A stretch of DNA of 64,000 nt from an uncultured Acetatifactor sp. (GTDB lineage Bacteria > Bacillota > Clostridia > Lachnospirales > Lachnospiraceae): positions 1-64,000 of the forward strand of contig CAJTZD010000001.1 in the NCBI GenBank assembly GCA_910584235.1. Reading direction: 5' to 3'. Below, one piece after another: positions 1 through 7,707 of this stretch (its first letter is position 1; each line of letters starts with the position of its first letter). The notes beneath the pieces were generated by a model that searched no databases, was not told the origin of the DNA, and saw only the letters and a list, made by a program, of their open reading frames with translations. A program made the translations under genes and the position numbers.

Positions 1-1
1 T

Positions 2-109
2 TTGGGGGTCGGTCTGCTCCTAAAGATTATGGTGCTAACTTCTAAACACGGGCTGTACACAGGGCTGCATGAGGCGATTCGTGAGGCAATCCAGACAGGA
101 AGAGACTGA
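2..109 (+). CDS. 3' end of an unidentified gene (partial)
   Basis: An open frame enters from the left edge and stops with TGA at 107-109, giving about 35 residues. It starts with a hydrophobic run (GVGLLLKIMVL) and ends in an amphipathic tail (LHEAIREAIQTGRD). This could be the last membrane helix and cytoplasmic tail of a transporter, but I do not recognise the family. A promoter for the next gene lies just downstream. The reading frame is only weakly supported because so little of it is visible. Confidence 0.3.
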   Translation: MGVGLLLKIMVLTSKHGLYTGLHEAIREAIQTGRD

Positions 110-136
110 CGGCGCATGGGACCATCCAGAAAAAAG

Positions 137-165
137 TTTACAGCATCTCTTCCATATGATACAAT
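137..165 (+). promoter_or_regulatory. Promoter of the Rpn-family gene
   Basis: TTTACA at 137-142, a 17-base spacer and TACAAT at 160-165, with an extended -10 TG at 157-158. The start codon it serves is at 232. It is a strong match to a vegetative sigma-A promoter. Confidence 0.6.
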
Positions 166-231
166 ATCTATAATGAGTTGATTATAGATTCCGTACAAAA
201 GAACGATATAACAAATAAGGGAGAGTTTTGC

Positions 232-1131
232 ATGGCAAACGGAAGTACTATACAACGGAACCACAAGGATACGGTGTTTCATGACCTGTTTTCGGATAAG
301 CGAAATGCCTTATCCTTGTACAATGCGTTAAACGGCACGGATTATGAGGATACAGACGGCCTGGAGATCGTCACGCTTTCCGATGCGATCTACATGCATG
401 GAAAAAATGATGTATCTGTATTGTTTCAGAACCAGATGGCACTGTGGGAGCACCAGAGTACCCTGAACTACAATATGCCATTGAGGGGGCTGATATATTA
501 TGCCCATAATATTGATGGGATATTGGAGGCGAAAGGCGTAAAGCTGTATGGAAAGAGACTAATAAAGATTCCGGCCCCGGATTATTATGTGTTCTACAAT
601 GGACAGGAGAAAGCGCCGGACAGGCAGGAACTAAAGCTTTCGGACGCATTCCTGGTTCCGAAAGAAGGATATGAGTGGACTGCTCATATGCTGAATATCA
701 ATGCAGACACGAGCAGGAGTCTGCTGAAGCAGTGTCCTGCCCTGGAGGGGTATGTAGCATTGGTGCAGTATGTTCGCGAATACCAGAAAGCGGGAGGTAG
801 CCTGTCCGAGGCCATGGACAAGGCAATCGACAGATGTGTAAGGGAAGGGATGTTGAAAGAGTATCTTCTGAAAAGAAAATCGGAGGTGATGCTTATGTTG
901 CTTACGGAATTTGACGAAGAGGCATTTGCAGAGGTAATGAGGAGAGAAGGCAGAGAGGAAGGCAGAGAGGAAGGCAGAGAAGAAGGCAGAGAAGAAGGCA
1001 GAGAAGAAGGAGAGGAGCGCGTGTACAGGCTCTATTCTAAATTGATGGAAGAAAAAAGAGCCGGTGACCTGGAACAGGCCATACAGGATAAGGAATTCCG
1101 GAATATGCTGTATGAGAGATATGGCCTTTGA
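232..1131 (+). CDS. Rpn family recombination-promoting nuclease/putative transposase
   Basis: A 299-residue protein of the Rpn/YhgA-like PD-(D/E)XK nuclease family, whose members are linked to RecA-independent DNA recombination and, more recently, phage defence. The N-terminal part (HKDTVFHDLFSDKRNALSLYNALNG) and the segment around DVSVLFQNQMALWEHQST are typical of the clostridial branch. Residues about 240-259 are five tandem copies of Gly-Arg-Glu-Glu, encoded by a 12-base repeat at 949-1008, in the charged linker common near the C-terminus of this family. The start at 232 is chosen over 178 because it has a GGGAGAG ribosome site (about 219-225) and a conserved beginning. A terminator follows at 1161-1191. 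The family assignment is firm; the cellular role is not. Confidence 0.85.
   Translation: MANGSTIQRNHKDTVFHDLFSDKRNALSLYNALNGTDYEDTDGLEIVTLSDAIYMHGKNDVSVLFQNQMALWEHQSTLNYNMPLRGLIYYAHNIDGILEAKGVKLYGKRLIKIPAPDYYVFYNGQEKAPDRQELKLSDAFLVPKEGYEWTAHMLNINADTSRSLLKQCPALEGYVALVQYVREYQKAGGSLSEAMDKAIDRCVREGMLKEYLLKRKSEVMLMLLTEFDEEAFAEVMRREGREEGREEGREEGREEGREEGEERVYRLYSKLMEEKRAGDLEQAIQDKEFRNMLYERYGL
949..1008 (+). repeat. 12-bp tandem repeat, five units, inside the Rpn gene
   Basis: Five consecutive 12-base units (GGCAGAGARGAA), in frame, each coding Gly-Arg-Glu-Glu. The last three units are identical and the first two differ at one base, so copy number may change by slippage without shifting the frame. 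Confidence 0.9.
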
Positions 1132-1160
1132 CGAGAAAGATTATGCTATATGGAAGTAAT

Positions 1161-1191
1161 AAAATCCGTCCCATTGCGCGGGGCGGATTTT
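1161..1191 (+). terminator. Terminator after the Rpn gene
   Basis: An inverted repeat AAAATCCGTCCC / GGGGCGGATTTT with a 7-base loop, located just after the stop codon. Its T-rich arm serves as the tail. Confidence 0.6.
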
Positions 1192-1229
1192 ATTCCATTT
1201 TCCCATTTTCCATTTTCCCCAATTATGCA

Positions 1230-1258
1230 TTGACAAGCCCCCCTCTTTTTCATATACT
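1230..1258 (+). promoter_or_regulatory. nrdD promoter
   Basis: Perfect TTGACA at 1230-1235, a 17-base spacer and TATACT at 1253-1258. Transcription would begin near 1265, immediately before the first NrdR-like box. Confidence 0.75.
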
Positions 1259-1270
1259 AGTAGGTATACG

Positions 1271-1316
1271 ACACAATATATTGGAGTTCAAAAAGACGAA
1301 ACACTATATTTTGTAT
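1271..1316 (+). promoter_or_regulatory. Two NrdR-like boxes in the nrdD leader
   Basis: Two 16-base sites, at 1271-1286 (ACACAATATATTGGAG) and 1301-1316 (ACACTATATTTTGTAT), match the known NrdR box pattern acaCwAtATaTwGtgt. They start 30 bases apart, about three helical turns, as in known tandem NrdR operators. NrdR represses ribonucleotide reductase genes when dATP is high. The position just downstream of the promoter fits repression by blocking RNA polymerase. The nrdR gene is not in the window. Confidence 0.75.
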
Positions 1317-1351
1317 TTAGTAGATGTCTTATGGAATGGGGGCTATGAGCA

Positions 1352-3553
1352 ATGAAAGAAAGCAATCATATGGAGAACGAGCAGACAGCGAAGGGCGGTA
1401 TTAATTACGGAGAGACCTACAGACCGAAGAAAGATGTGCATGTCATCAAAAAAGACGGCAGCAAGGAAGCATTCAATGTACAGAAAGTGATCAGCGCAGT
1501 GGCAAAGAGCGCCTACAGGGCTCTGGCCAAGTTCACAGAGAAAGAAGAATGCCTGATCTGCCAGTATGTCATTGAAAAAGTGGATGAGCTGAACCTGGAC
1601 GAAGTCCCTATTCCTGTCATGCACAATATCGTGGAGAGCGCCCTGGAGCAGGTAAAGCCTGTGGTGGCAAAAAGCTACCGGGACTACCGCAACTACAAGC
1701 AGGACTTCGTGCGCATGCTGGACGATGTATACAAAAAGAGCCAGTCCATCATGTACATCGGCGACAAGGAGAACGCCAACACGGACTCCGCCTTGGTGGC
1801 TACCAAGAGGAGCCTGGTGTTCAACCAGCTGAACAAGGAGCTGTACCAGAAGTTCTTCATGACCACCGAGGAGATTCAGGCCTGCCGGGACGGCTATATC
1901 TATGTCCACGACATGTCTGCCAGGAGGGACACCATGAACTGCTGTCTCTTCGATGTGCAGAACGTGCTGAGCGGCGGTTTCGAAATGGGAAACGTGTGGT
2001 ACAATGAGCCCAAGTCTCTGGATGTGGCGTTCGATGTCATCGGGGATATCGTGCTTAGCGCTGCCAGCCAGCAGTACGGCGGCTTCACGGTGCCCAGCGT
2101 GGATCTGATCCTGGAGCCTTACGCGGAGAAGTCCTATCAGCATTACATTGATAAATATGTGAGACTGGGATTAGATGCAAAGAGTGCGGAGCAGGAGGCT
2201 TACGAAGATGTGGTTAGGGAATTCGAGCAGGGCTTCCAGGGCTGGGAGTACAAGTTCAACACCGTTGGAAGCAGCCGCGGAGACTATCCTTTCATAACCG
2301 TGACGGCAGGAACAGGCGCCGGGAGGTTCGCAAAGCTTGCCACCATGACCATGCTGGAGGTACGCCGGGGCGGCCAGGGCAAGAAAGAGCATAAAAAGCC
2401 CGTGCTGTTCCCGAAAATCGTGTTTCTCTATGACGAAAATCTCCACGGCCCGGGAAAGCCCTTGGAGGATGTGTTCGAGGCCGGGATTCAGTGTTCCGCC
2501 AAAACCATGTACCCGGACTGGCTCAGCCTTACCGGAAAGGGTTATGTAGCCAGCATGTACAAGCAATACGGGCGCATTGTGTCCCCTATGGGATGCAGGG
2601 CGTTCTTGTCCCCTTGGTATGAGAGGGGAGGCATGCATCCCGCAGATGAACAGGACAAACCTGTGTTCGTGGGACGGTTCAATATCGGCGCCGTATCCCT
2701 CCATTTGCCTATGATTCTGGCCAAGGCCAGAAAGGAAAGCCGGGATTTCTACGAAGTGCTGGACTATTACCTGAATCTGATCAGGCAGCTCCATATCCGC
2801 ACTTATGCCTATCTGGGCGAGATGCGGGCTTCCACCAATCCCCTGGCCTACTGCGAGGGCGGTTTCCTGGGCGGGCATCTAAAACTTTCGGACAAAATTA
2901 AGCCATTGCTTAAGTCCGCCACTGCCAGCTTCGGCATCACGGCGCTGAATGAACTGCAGGAACTATACAATGGCAAGTCGCTGGTAGAAGATGGGAAGTT
3001 CGCCGTGGAAGTAATGGAATTCATCAACAAGCGTATAAACGAATTCAAGGAAGAGGACGGAAACCTTTACGCCATCTATGGCACGCCGGCAGAGAACCTC
3101 TGCGGTCTGCAGGTGAAGCAGTTCCGCAATAAATACGGCATCATAGAGGGTGTCTCGGACAGGGAATATGTGAGCAACAGCTTCCACTGCCATGTGACGG
3201 AAGACATTACGCCTATCAGAAAACAGGATCTGGAGAACCGGTTCTGGGATTTGACCAATGGCGGCAAAATACAGTATGTGAAATATCCTATAGATTATAA
3301 CATTGAGGCGATAAGAACTCTGGTTCGCCGCGCCATGGATATGGGCTTTTACGAGGGCGTCAATCTGTCCCTGGCCTACTGCGATGACTGCGGCCATCAG
3401 GAACTGGAGATGGATGTCTGTCCCAAGTGCGGCAGCCGGAACCTGACGAAGATTGACCGTATGAACGGCTATCTGTCCTATTCCCGGGTACATGGGGACA
3501 CTAGGCTCAACGAGGCAAAGATGGCGGAGATCGCGGAACGCAAGAGTATGTAA
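1352..3553 (+). CDS. nrdD: Anaerobic (class III) ribonucleoside-triphosphate reductase
   Basis: A 733-residue glycyl-radical enzyme that reduces ribonucleoside triphosphates to deoxyribonucleotides without oxygen. An ATP-cone regulatory domain spans about residues 26-115 (VHVIKKDGSKEAFNVQKV), followed by the NRDD barrel. The C-terminal zinc site is CDDC...CPKC, and the glycyl radical is Gly706 in RMNGYLSYSR. The length is normal for the family. Start 1352 has a GGGG ribosome site about 10 bases upstream; Met7 (1370) is an alternative. Its activase NrdG follows 188 bases downstream, beyond a repeated hairpin element. Regulation by NrdR is indicated by the boxes in its leader. Confidence 0.97.
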   Translation: MKESNHMENEQTAKGGINYGETYRPKKDVHVIKKDGSKEAFNVQKVISAVAKSAYRALAKFTEKEECLICQYVIEKVDELNLDEVPIPVMHNIVESALEQVKPVVAKSYRDYRNYKQDFVRMLDDVYKKSQSIMYIGDKENANTDSALVATKRSLVFNQLNKELYQKFFMTTEEIQACRDGYIYVHDMSARRDTMNCCLFDVQNVLSGGFEMGNVWYNEPKSLDVAFDVIGDIVLSAASQQYGGFTVPSVDLILEPYAEKSYQHYIDKYVRLGLDAKSAEQEAYEDVVREFEQGFQGWEYKFNTVGSSRGDYPFITVTAGTGAGRFAKLATMTMLEVRRGGQGKKEHKKPVLFPKIVFLYDENLHGPGKPLEDVFEAGIQCSAKTMYPDWLSLTGKGYVASMYKQYGRIVSPMGCRAFLSPWYERGGMHPADEQDKPVFVGRFNIGAVSLHLPMILAKARKESRDFYEVLDYYLNLIRQLHIRTYAYLGEMRASTNPLAYCEGGFLGGHLKLSDKIKPLLKSATASFGITALNELQELYNGKSLVEDGKFAVEVMEFINKRINEFKEEDGNLYAIYGTPAENLCGLQVKQFRNKYGIIEGVSDREYVSNSFHCHVTEDITPIRKQDLENRFWDLTNGGKIQYVKYPIDYNIEAIRTLVRRAMDMGFYEGVNLSLAYCDDCGHQELEMDVCPKCGSRNLTKIDRMNGYLSYSRVHGDTRLNEAKMAEIAERKSM

Positions 3554-3709
3554 GTATGAACGGAATGAAGATTTTCTAAGCCCGCAAAGTACGCGGACTA
3601 AGAAAATCTAAATCATTTCGGTAAGAATGCCAAGTGCAGGCATTCTTACGGACTTGCACCAATTTATTGATTGTTTGTGCCGCTGAAGCGGCATATCGGG
3701 AAGTGTGAA
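3552..3709 (+). repeat. Three-hairpin intergenic element, copy 1 (nrdD-nrdG)
   Basis: The gap contains three consecutive hairpins: 3569-3609 (17-base arms, loop AAAGTAC), 3621-3649 (GTAAGAATGCC arms) and 3678-3693 (TGCCGC/GCGGCA). The block is bounded by AAGTATGAA (3552-3560) and AAGTGTGAA (3701-3709). The same three-part design with the same boundaries recurs at 5666-5800. The left boundary overlaps the nrdD stop codon. It looks like a mobile or regulatory intergenic element; its function is unknown. Confidence 0.7.
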
Positions 3710-3741
3710 CCAAATGAAGATAGGTAGGAGTAGGAGACAAG

Positions 3742-4302
3742 ATGAGATATCACAATATTACGTCCGACGACATGCTCAACGGCGATGGGCTGCGGGTGGT
3801 GCTCTGGCTTGCCGGCTGCAGTCATTGCTGTAAGGGCTGTCAGAATCCTCTCACATGGGATCCGGACGGGGGGCTGCTCTTTGATGAAACGGCCAGGCAG
3901 GAGATTTTTGAACAGTTGGATAAAGATTATATTTCAGGCATTACATTTTCCGGGGGTGACCCTCTGCACCCTGCCAACAGGCTGGACGTAAGGTGCCTGG
4001 TGGCTGAAATCAGGGAGAGATACCCGGCCAAGACCATCTGGCTCTATACCGGGGACAGCTGGGAGGATATCCTGCATTATCCGATCATGAAGTACATAGA
4101 CGTACTGGTGGACGGTGAGTTCCATGAGGCGGAGAAAGATGTGAAACTTTTATGGAAAGGCAGCTCCAATCAGAGGGTGATCGATGTGAAGAGGACGCTT
4201 ACACAGGAAGACCCCAGCGTACCGGTGCTGCACTGCGGAAATTATGCGCAGGAATATGCGATAACCCAGAAACCTGGCACTGTCTGCGGGTGCTGCGACT
4301 GA
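3742..4302 (+). CDS. nrdG: Anaerobic ribonucleotide reductase activating protein
   Basis: A 186-residue radical SAM activase that installs the glycyl radical on NrdD using SAM and a [4Fe-4S] cluster. The cluster motif CX3CX2C is seen in GCSHCCKGCQNP near residue 30, and the SAM-binding GGD is in FSGGDPLHP. A GGAG ribosome site lies about 7 bases before the ATG. It follows nrdD on the same strand and probably forms one unit with it, although the hairpin element between them could uncouple their expression. Confidence 0.96.
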   Translation: MRYHNITSDDMLNGDGLRVVLWLAGCSHCCKGCQNPLTWDPDGGLLFDETARQEIFEQLDKDYISGITFSGGDPLHPANRLDVRCLVAEIRERYPAKTIWLYTGDSWEDILHYPIMKYIDVLVDGEFHEAEKDVKLLWKGSSNQRVIDVKRTLTQEDPSVPVLHCGNYAQEYAITQKPGTVCGCCD

Positions 4303-4466
4303 ATCCTCTGTGGAACCTTTGTAGGCCGGACGGTGGCCAGGATGCGGTAAGCTACAGGGAGCATGAGAGCATAAAGGATATGTTTTGGGATAGGCGGTAG
4401 GGAAAGGGCCGTGGCAGGATAGAGCAATGAAATTCAGGTAATCCGGAATAAGATAGGGAGATATGT

Positions 4467-4979
4467 ATGAAAAGAGTGGCACAGTTTTTTAAGGTGAGTT
4501 TTGAGAACTTTGCGGAGGCCTTGAAAGGGGACTTTCCGAAATTCTCGGACACCAATATACAGGAAATCTATGATAAAATCCTGCTTCCCCGGCGGGCTAC
4601 CAGGGGAAGCGCCGGGTATGATTTCTTTGCGCCTTTTTCCTTTACCCTTGCGCCGGGTGAGACTGTCAAGATTCCCACGGGAATTCGTGTAAGGATAGAC
4701 GAGGACTGGGTGCTGAAGATTTACCCCAGGAGCGGGCTGGGCTTCAAGTACCGCCTGCAGATGAATAATACGGTGGGAATCATCGACAGCGATTATTTCA
4801 ACTCCGACAACGAGGGGCACATCTTCATTAAGATGACCAATGACACCAACGAGGGCAGGACGGTGGAGGTGCCTCAGGGCACGGGCTTCGCCCAGGGGAT
4901 TTTCATCGAGTATGGAATCACTGTAGACGACCAGGCGGAAGGAGTGCGCAACGGCGGGCTGGGGAGCACCACGAAGTAG
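4467..4979 (+). CDS. dut: dUTP diphosphatase (dUTPase)
   Basis: A 170-residue trimeric-type dUTPase that converts dUTP to dUMP and pyrophosphate, keeping uracil out of DNA and supplying dTMP precursor. All five signature motifs can be read: AGYDFFA, YPRSGLG, GIIDSDY, GTGFAQG and RNGGLGSTTK near the C-terminus. A short N-terminal extension of about 45 residues precedes motif 1. The ribosome site is GGGAG before the ATG. Its position after nrdD and nrdG groups three deoxynucleotide-supply genes. The 164-base gap before it shows no clear promoter. Confidence 0.93.
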   Translation: MKRVAQFFKVSFENFAEALKGDFPKFSDTNIQEIYDKILLPRRATRGSAGYDFFAPFSFTLAPGETVKIPTGIRVRIDEDWVLKIYPRSGLGFKYRLQMNNTVGIIDSDYFNSDNEGHIFIKMTNDTNEGRTVEVPQGTGFAQGIFIEYGITVDDQAEGVRNGGLGSTTK

Positions 4980-5081
4980 AAGCCCGTAGGTATGCTGTTA
5001 CCGGAATGGAAACATGCCATTTCCACCTCGGCGCTTCCCAAAAGCGCAGGAAAGTAGTATTATGGAGCAAACGGAAAAAGA

Positions 5082-5118
5082 GCATTCCAGAAGAAATGCA
5101 TTCCGGAAAAGCATTCCA
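5082..5118 (+). repeat. GCATTCC repeats in the XRE gene leader
   Basis: Three copies of GCATTCC at 5082, 5098 and 5111 with purine-rich spacers of uneven length, just before the ribosome site. The same unit recurs with a strict 18-base period near 21.7 kb and 36.1 kb. Confidence 0.5.
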
Positions 5119-5134
5119 AAGGAGGAGAACGGAT

Positions 5135-5590
5135 ATGGCATGGAACGAGAATATTAAAATACAGCGCGAGAAAAACGGCCTCACCCAACAGCAGATGGCT
5201 GACAGACTCTATGTCTCCAGACAGACCGTATGCAGATGGGAGAGCGGTTCCAGATGCCCGGATCTGGCCATGACGAAGAGGATAGCGCAGGTATTTGGAA
5301 TCACTATGGATGAGCTTTTGTCAGAGGCGGACGCAAGCTGCGGCTCCGGAAATTACGGATTCCCTTATCCGACAAAAATCCTGGCCCTGGAAAAGCGGCA
5401 TGCGCAGGGAAAGAGGATACAGGAGCTGATACAGATCGGGGCAGGGATATGCGTAGGCGTAGACATTCTGATCATGGGGGCGTATGACATGCAGGTGCCC
5501 ACATGGATCTGGGGCCTGGAGACATGCGTCAAGGCGACACTGTTCGGCGCGTATCTCATGGTTTCCAGATGGATGCGGAAAGCAGCATAG
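5135..5590 (+). CDS. XRE-family transcriptional regulator with C-terminal membrane segments
   Basis: A 151-residue protein with an N-terminal Cro/CI-type helix-turn-helix (residues about 5-60; GLTQQQMADRLYVSRQTVCRWESG), followed by a linker and two hydrophobic stretches (IGAGICVGVDILIMGAY and VKATLFGAYLMV) that could be membrane helices. Clostridia carry many such short HTH proteins with a membrane tail; their signals are mostly unknown. The start at 5135 has an ideal AAAGGAGGAG site; the longer frame from 5006 lacks one and runs through the GCATTCC repeats. A terminator follows at 5604-5632. Confidence 0.85.
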   Translation: MAWNENIKIQREKNGLTQQQMADRLYVSRQTVCRWESGSRCPDLAMTKRIAQVFGITMDELLSEADASCGSGNYGFPYPTKILALEKRHAQGKRIQELIQIGAGICVGVDILIMGAYDMQVPTWIWGLETCVKATLFGAYLMVSRWMRKAA

Positions 5591-5603
5591 CGGTAGAATC
5601 GGA

Positions 5604-5632
5604 AAAGCTGGCCTTTTACGGGCCGGCTTTTT
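5604..5632 (+). terminator. Terminator after the XRE gene
   Basis: Stem AAGCTGGCC / GGCCGGCTT with a short loop and a run of five T (5628-5632). Confidence 0.7.
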
Positions 5633-5665
5633 GATGCGCATAAAAATTCCAGGTTTGGCTAAGAT

Positions 5666-5800
5666 AAGTGTGAAAGAAATCACTAAGCTCGAAAGTACCT
5701 CGCTAAGTGATTTCAAGCTTCATACGAAAGAATCGCAAGAAAAGCGATTCTTTCCACGGATTGTTTGTGCCGCCGCAGGCGGCATGACGGGAAGTGTGAA
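5666..5800 (+). repeat. Three-hairpin intergenic element, copy 2 (before the SpoVAF-like gene)
   Basis: Hairpins at 5676-5714 (GAAATCACTAAG arms with the same AAAGTAC core as copy 1), 5726-5754 (GAAAGAATCGC arms) and 5768-5784 (TGCCGCC/GGCGGCA), bounded by AAGTGTGAA at 5666-5674 and 5792-5800. The last 40 bases are nearly identical to copy 1 (shared ATTGTTTGTGCCGC and GGGAAGTGTGAA). Hairpins 1 and 2 keep their shape while the arm sequences differ by compensating changes. Confidence 0.7.
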
Positions 5801-5842
5801 AAATATAACACCAACCGAGGCTGAAAAGGAGTTTATCGAAGC

Positions 5843-7285
5843 ATGGAAGAGAAGAGGGACAGCAAACAGAAAATCACAGGCTCCCTGCAGGCGGACATGG
5901 CCTGGCTGAACCGCGTCCTGGACGTGGAGCGAAATTTCGACATCATCTACCGTGTCGTCCGCATCGGCGGCAAGGAAGCCTGCATGTACCTGATAGACGG
6001 CTTCTGCAAAGACGACCTGGATCAGAAGCTCCTGCAGTATTTTATGGATCTGACTCCGGACAAGATGCCAGAAGACATGCATGGCATGTCCAAACAGTTC
6101 ACGCCCTATGTGGAGGTGGATATTGAGGATGATCGGGACACCCTGGTACAGTCTTTGCTTTCCGGGATGTTCCTCCTGCTGATAGACGACTATGAGAAAG
6201 CGCTGGTCATCGACTCCAGGACATATCCCTCCAGGGGCGTGGCGGAGCCGGAGAAAGACAAGGCCCTTAGGGGGTCTAAGGACGGCTTCGTGGAGACCCT
6301 GGTGTCCAACACGGCCCTGATCCGCCGCAGGATCCGCAGCGCGGATCTGCACATGGAGATGCTGAGCGCAGGAGAAAGCTCCCATACGGACATCGCCCTC
6401 TGCTACATGAAAGGCAGGGTGGACCATGTCTTCCTGGATGAAATCAGGCGGAAGATCCAGGACATCAAAGCGGACTCCCTGACCATGAACCAGGAATCCC
6501 TGGCGGAATGCCTGTATCAGCGGAAATGGTACAATCCTTTCCCCAAGTTCAAGTACACGGAGCGGCCCGACTCGGCGTCCGCCCAGGTGCTGGAGGGGAA
6601 TATCGTCATACTGGTGGACAATTCCCCCTCGGCCATGATCCTGCCCACCACCATATTCGACGTGATAGAGGAGGCGGACGATTACTATTTCCCGCCGGTA
6701 ACGGGCACTTATCTGCGGATGACCAGGTTCCTGATTTCCATATTGACTTACCTGGTCACACCCACTTTCCTGCTGATGATGAACAATCCCCAGTGGATTC
6801 CGGAGAGCTTTTCATTCATCATGCTCCAGGAGGAGCCCAACCTCCCTCTGATATGGCAGTTCCTGGTACTGGAGCTGGCCATAGACGGACTGAAGCTGGC
6901 GGCTATCAACACCCCCAACATGCTCAGCACTCCCCTAAGCGTCATGGCGGCGCTGGTGCTGGGGGAGTTCTCGGTGAACAGTGGGTGGTTCTCCTCCGAG
7001 GTCATGCTGTACATGGCATTCGTGGCCATCGCCAACTACACCCAGTCCAACTACGAACTGGGGTACGCCCTGAAGTTCCTGCGCATCATCACCCTGCTGC
7101 TCGCACAGTGGTTCAACCTGTGGGGATATATCGGCGGGATACTATTGTCCCTGCTGGCCATTGGCTGCAACCGGACGGTGTCCCACAGGAGCTACCTGTA
7201 CCCGCTGTTCCCCTTTAACTGGAAAGCATTGAAGAGCAAGCTGTTCCGGATGCGGCTGCCGGGAGCTATGAAAGAGGGGGAATGA
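5843..7285 (+). CDS. spoVAF: Spore germination protein, GerA/SpoVAF family
   Basis: A 480-residue membrane protein of the GerA receptor A-subunit superfamily, closest in pattern to SpoVAF, which sits in the inner membrane of the spore and takes part in germination. The N-terminal soluble domain (about residues 1-290) has the hallmark stretch FVETLVSNTALIRRRIR, then TDIALCYMKGRVD. Four to six hydrophobic segments follow (about 295-455), including LVTPTFLLMM and LLSLLAIGCN. The length is typical. It stands alone here, without spoVA genes. A three-hairpin repeat occupies its leader. The start codon is preceded by a modest AAAAGGAG site (5824-5831). Confidence 0.85.
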   Translation: MEEKRDSKQKITGSLQADMAWLNRVLDVERNFDIIYRVVRIGGKEACMYLIDGFCKDDLDQKLLQYFMDLTPDKMPEDMHGMSKQFTPYVEVDIEDDRDTLVQSLLSGMFLLLIDDYEKALVIDSRTYPSRGVAEPEKDKALRGSKDGFVETLVSNTALIRRRIRSADLHMEMLSAGESSHTDIALCYMKGRVDHVFLDEIRRKIQDIKADSLTMNQESLAECLYQRKWYNPFPKFKYTERPDSASAQVLEGNIVILVDNSPSAMILPTTIFDVIEEADDYYFPPVTGTYLRMTRFLISILTYLVTPTFLLMMNNPQWIPESFSFIMLQEEPNLPLIWQFLVLELAIDGLKLAAINTPNMLSTPLSVMAALVLGEFSVNSGWFSSEVMLYMAFVAIANYTQSNYELGYALKFLRIITLLLAQWFNLWGYIGGILLSLLAIGCNRTVSHRSYLYPLFPFNWKALKSKLFRMRLPGAMKEGE

Positions 7286-7318
7286 CCATCTTCCTCGGAA
7301 ATGCTGTTGTGTGAAAAT

Positions 7319-7361
7319 AAGTCCTGTCTTTCGGCTGTATGCCAGATGGACAGGGCTTTTT
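7319..7361 (+). terminator. Probable terminator after the SpoVAF-like gene
   Basis: Arms AAGTCCTGTC / GACAGGGCTTT around a 20-base interior, followed by T residues. One G-U pair is needed in the stem. Confidence 0.5.
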
Positions 7362-7426
7362 GCCAGCTCCCAATATGATTTTACACCATTTTTACACCAG
7401 AGCACCGGGCCTGGCATCGTCATAGT

Positions 7427-7552
7427 ACGAGCCTGCCACAGCTCATGATACTTTCCCTCCGCACCCGCCACAGGGGCATCATTGCTCCAATGCCGGATGA
7501 CGCTGCCTTTGTTGAAGACAATTATATAGTCGCAAGGCTTGCACGAAGACAA
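7427..7552 (-). pseudogene. Remnant of an ABC exporter ATPase C-terminus
   Basis: The minus-strand frame here reads CDYIIVFNKGSVIRHWSNDA...EGKYHELWQA, which matches the last 40 residues of multidrug-type ABC exporters (C-D-x-I-x-V-F-x-K-G ... G-x-Y-x-E-L-W-x-A); compare the end of the exporter at 42.4-44.3 kb. No Walker or signature motifs precede it on this strand, and the codons upstream do not continue the family. I read it as a relic left after deletion. It occupies most of the 420-base gap between the SpoVAF-like gene and the flotillin-like gene. Confidence 0.5.
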
Positions 7553-7621
7553 AGAAAGCTACAGAGATCTTAACGTGCAATTTCCTCATCGGTAGGAAAG
7601 CATATTGTATGAGATTGCGGC

Positions 7622-7650
7622 TTGCGGCTGGAAAACTTCCGTTATATAAT
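7622..7650 (+). promoter_or_regulatory. Promoter of the flotillin-like gene
   Basis: TTGCGG at 7622-7627, a 17-base spacer and a perfect TATAAT at 7645-7650. The start codon is 58 bases further on. Confidence 0.6.
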
Positions 7651-7707
7651 AAGAACAGGGTTGAAAAGCAACTTTGAGGGATATAATATACGGAAAGGAG
7701 AATAGGT

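Noticed and set aside
1343..2878. Long minus-strand ORFs opposite nrdD (266 and 235 residues)
   Set aside because: Low-complexity, His/Val/Leu-rich products typical of antisense frames of a GC-biased gene; no ribosome sites, and nrdD on the other strand is certain.
6508..7218. Plus-strand 236-residue ORF inside the SpoVAF-like gene
   Set aside because: Composition is His/Gly/Pro/Arg-rich and matches nothing; it is a frame-shifted shadow of a clear membrane protein.
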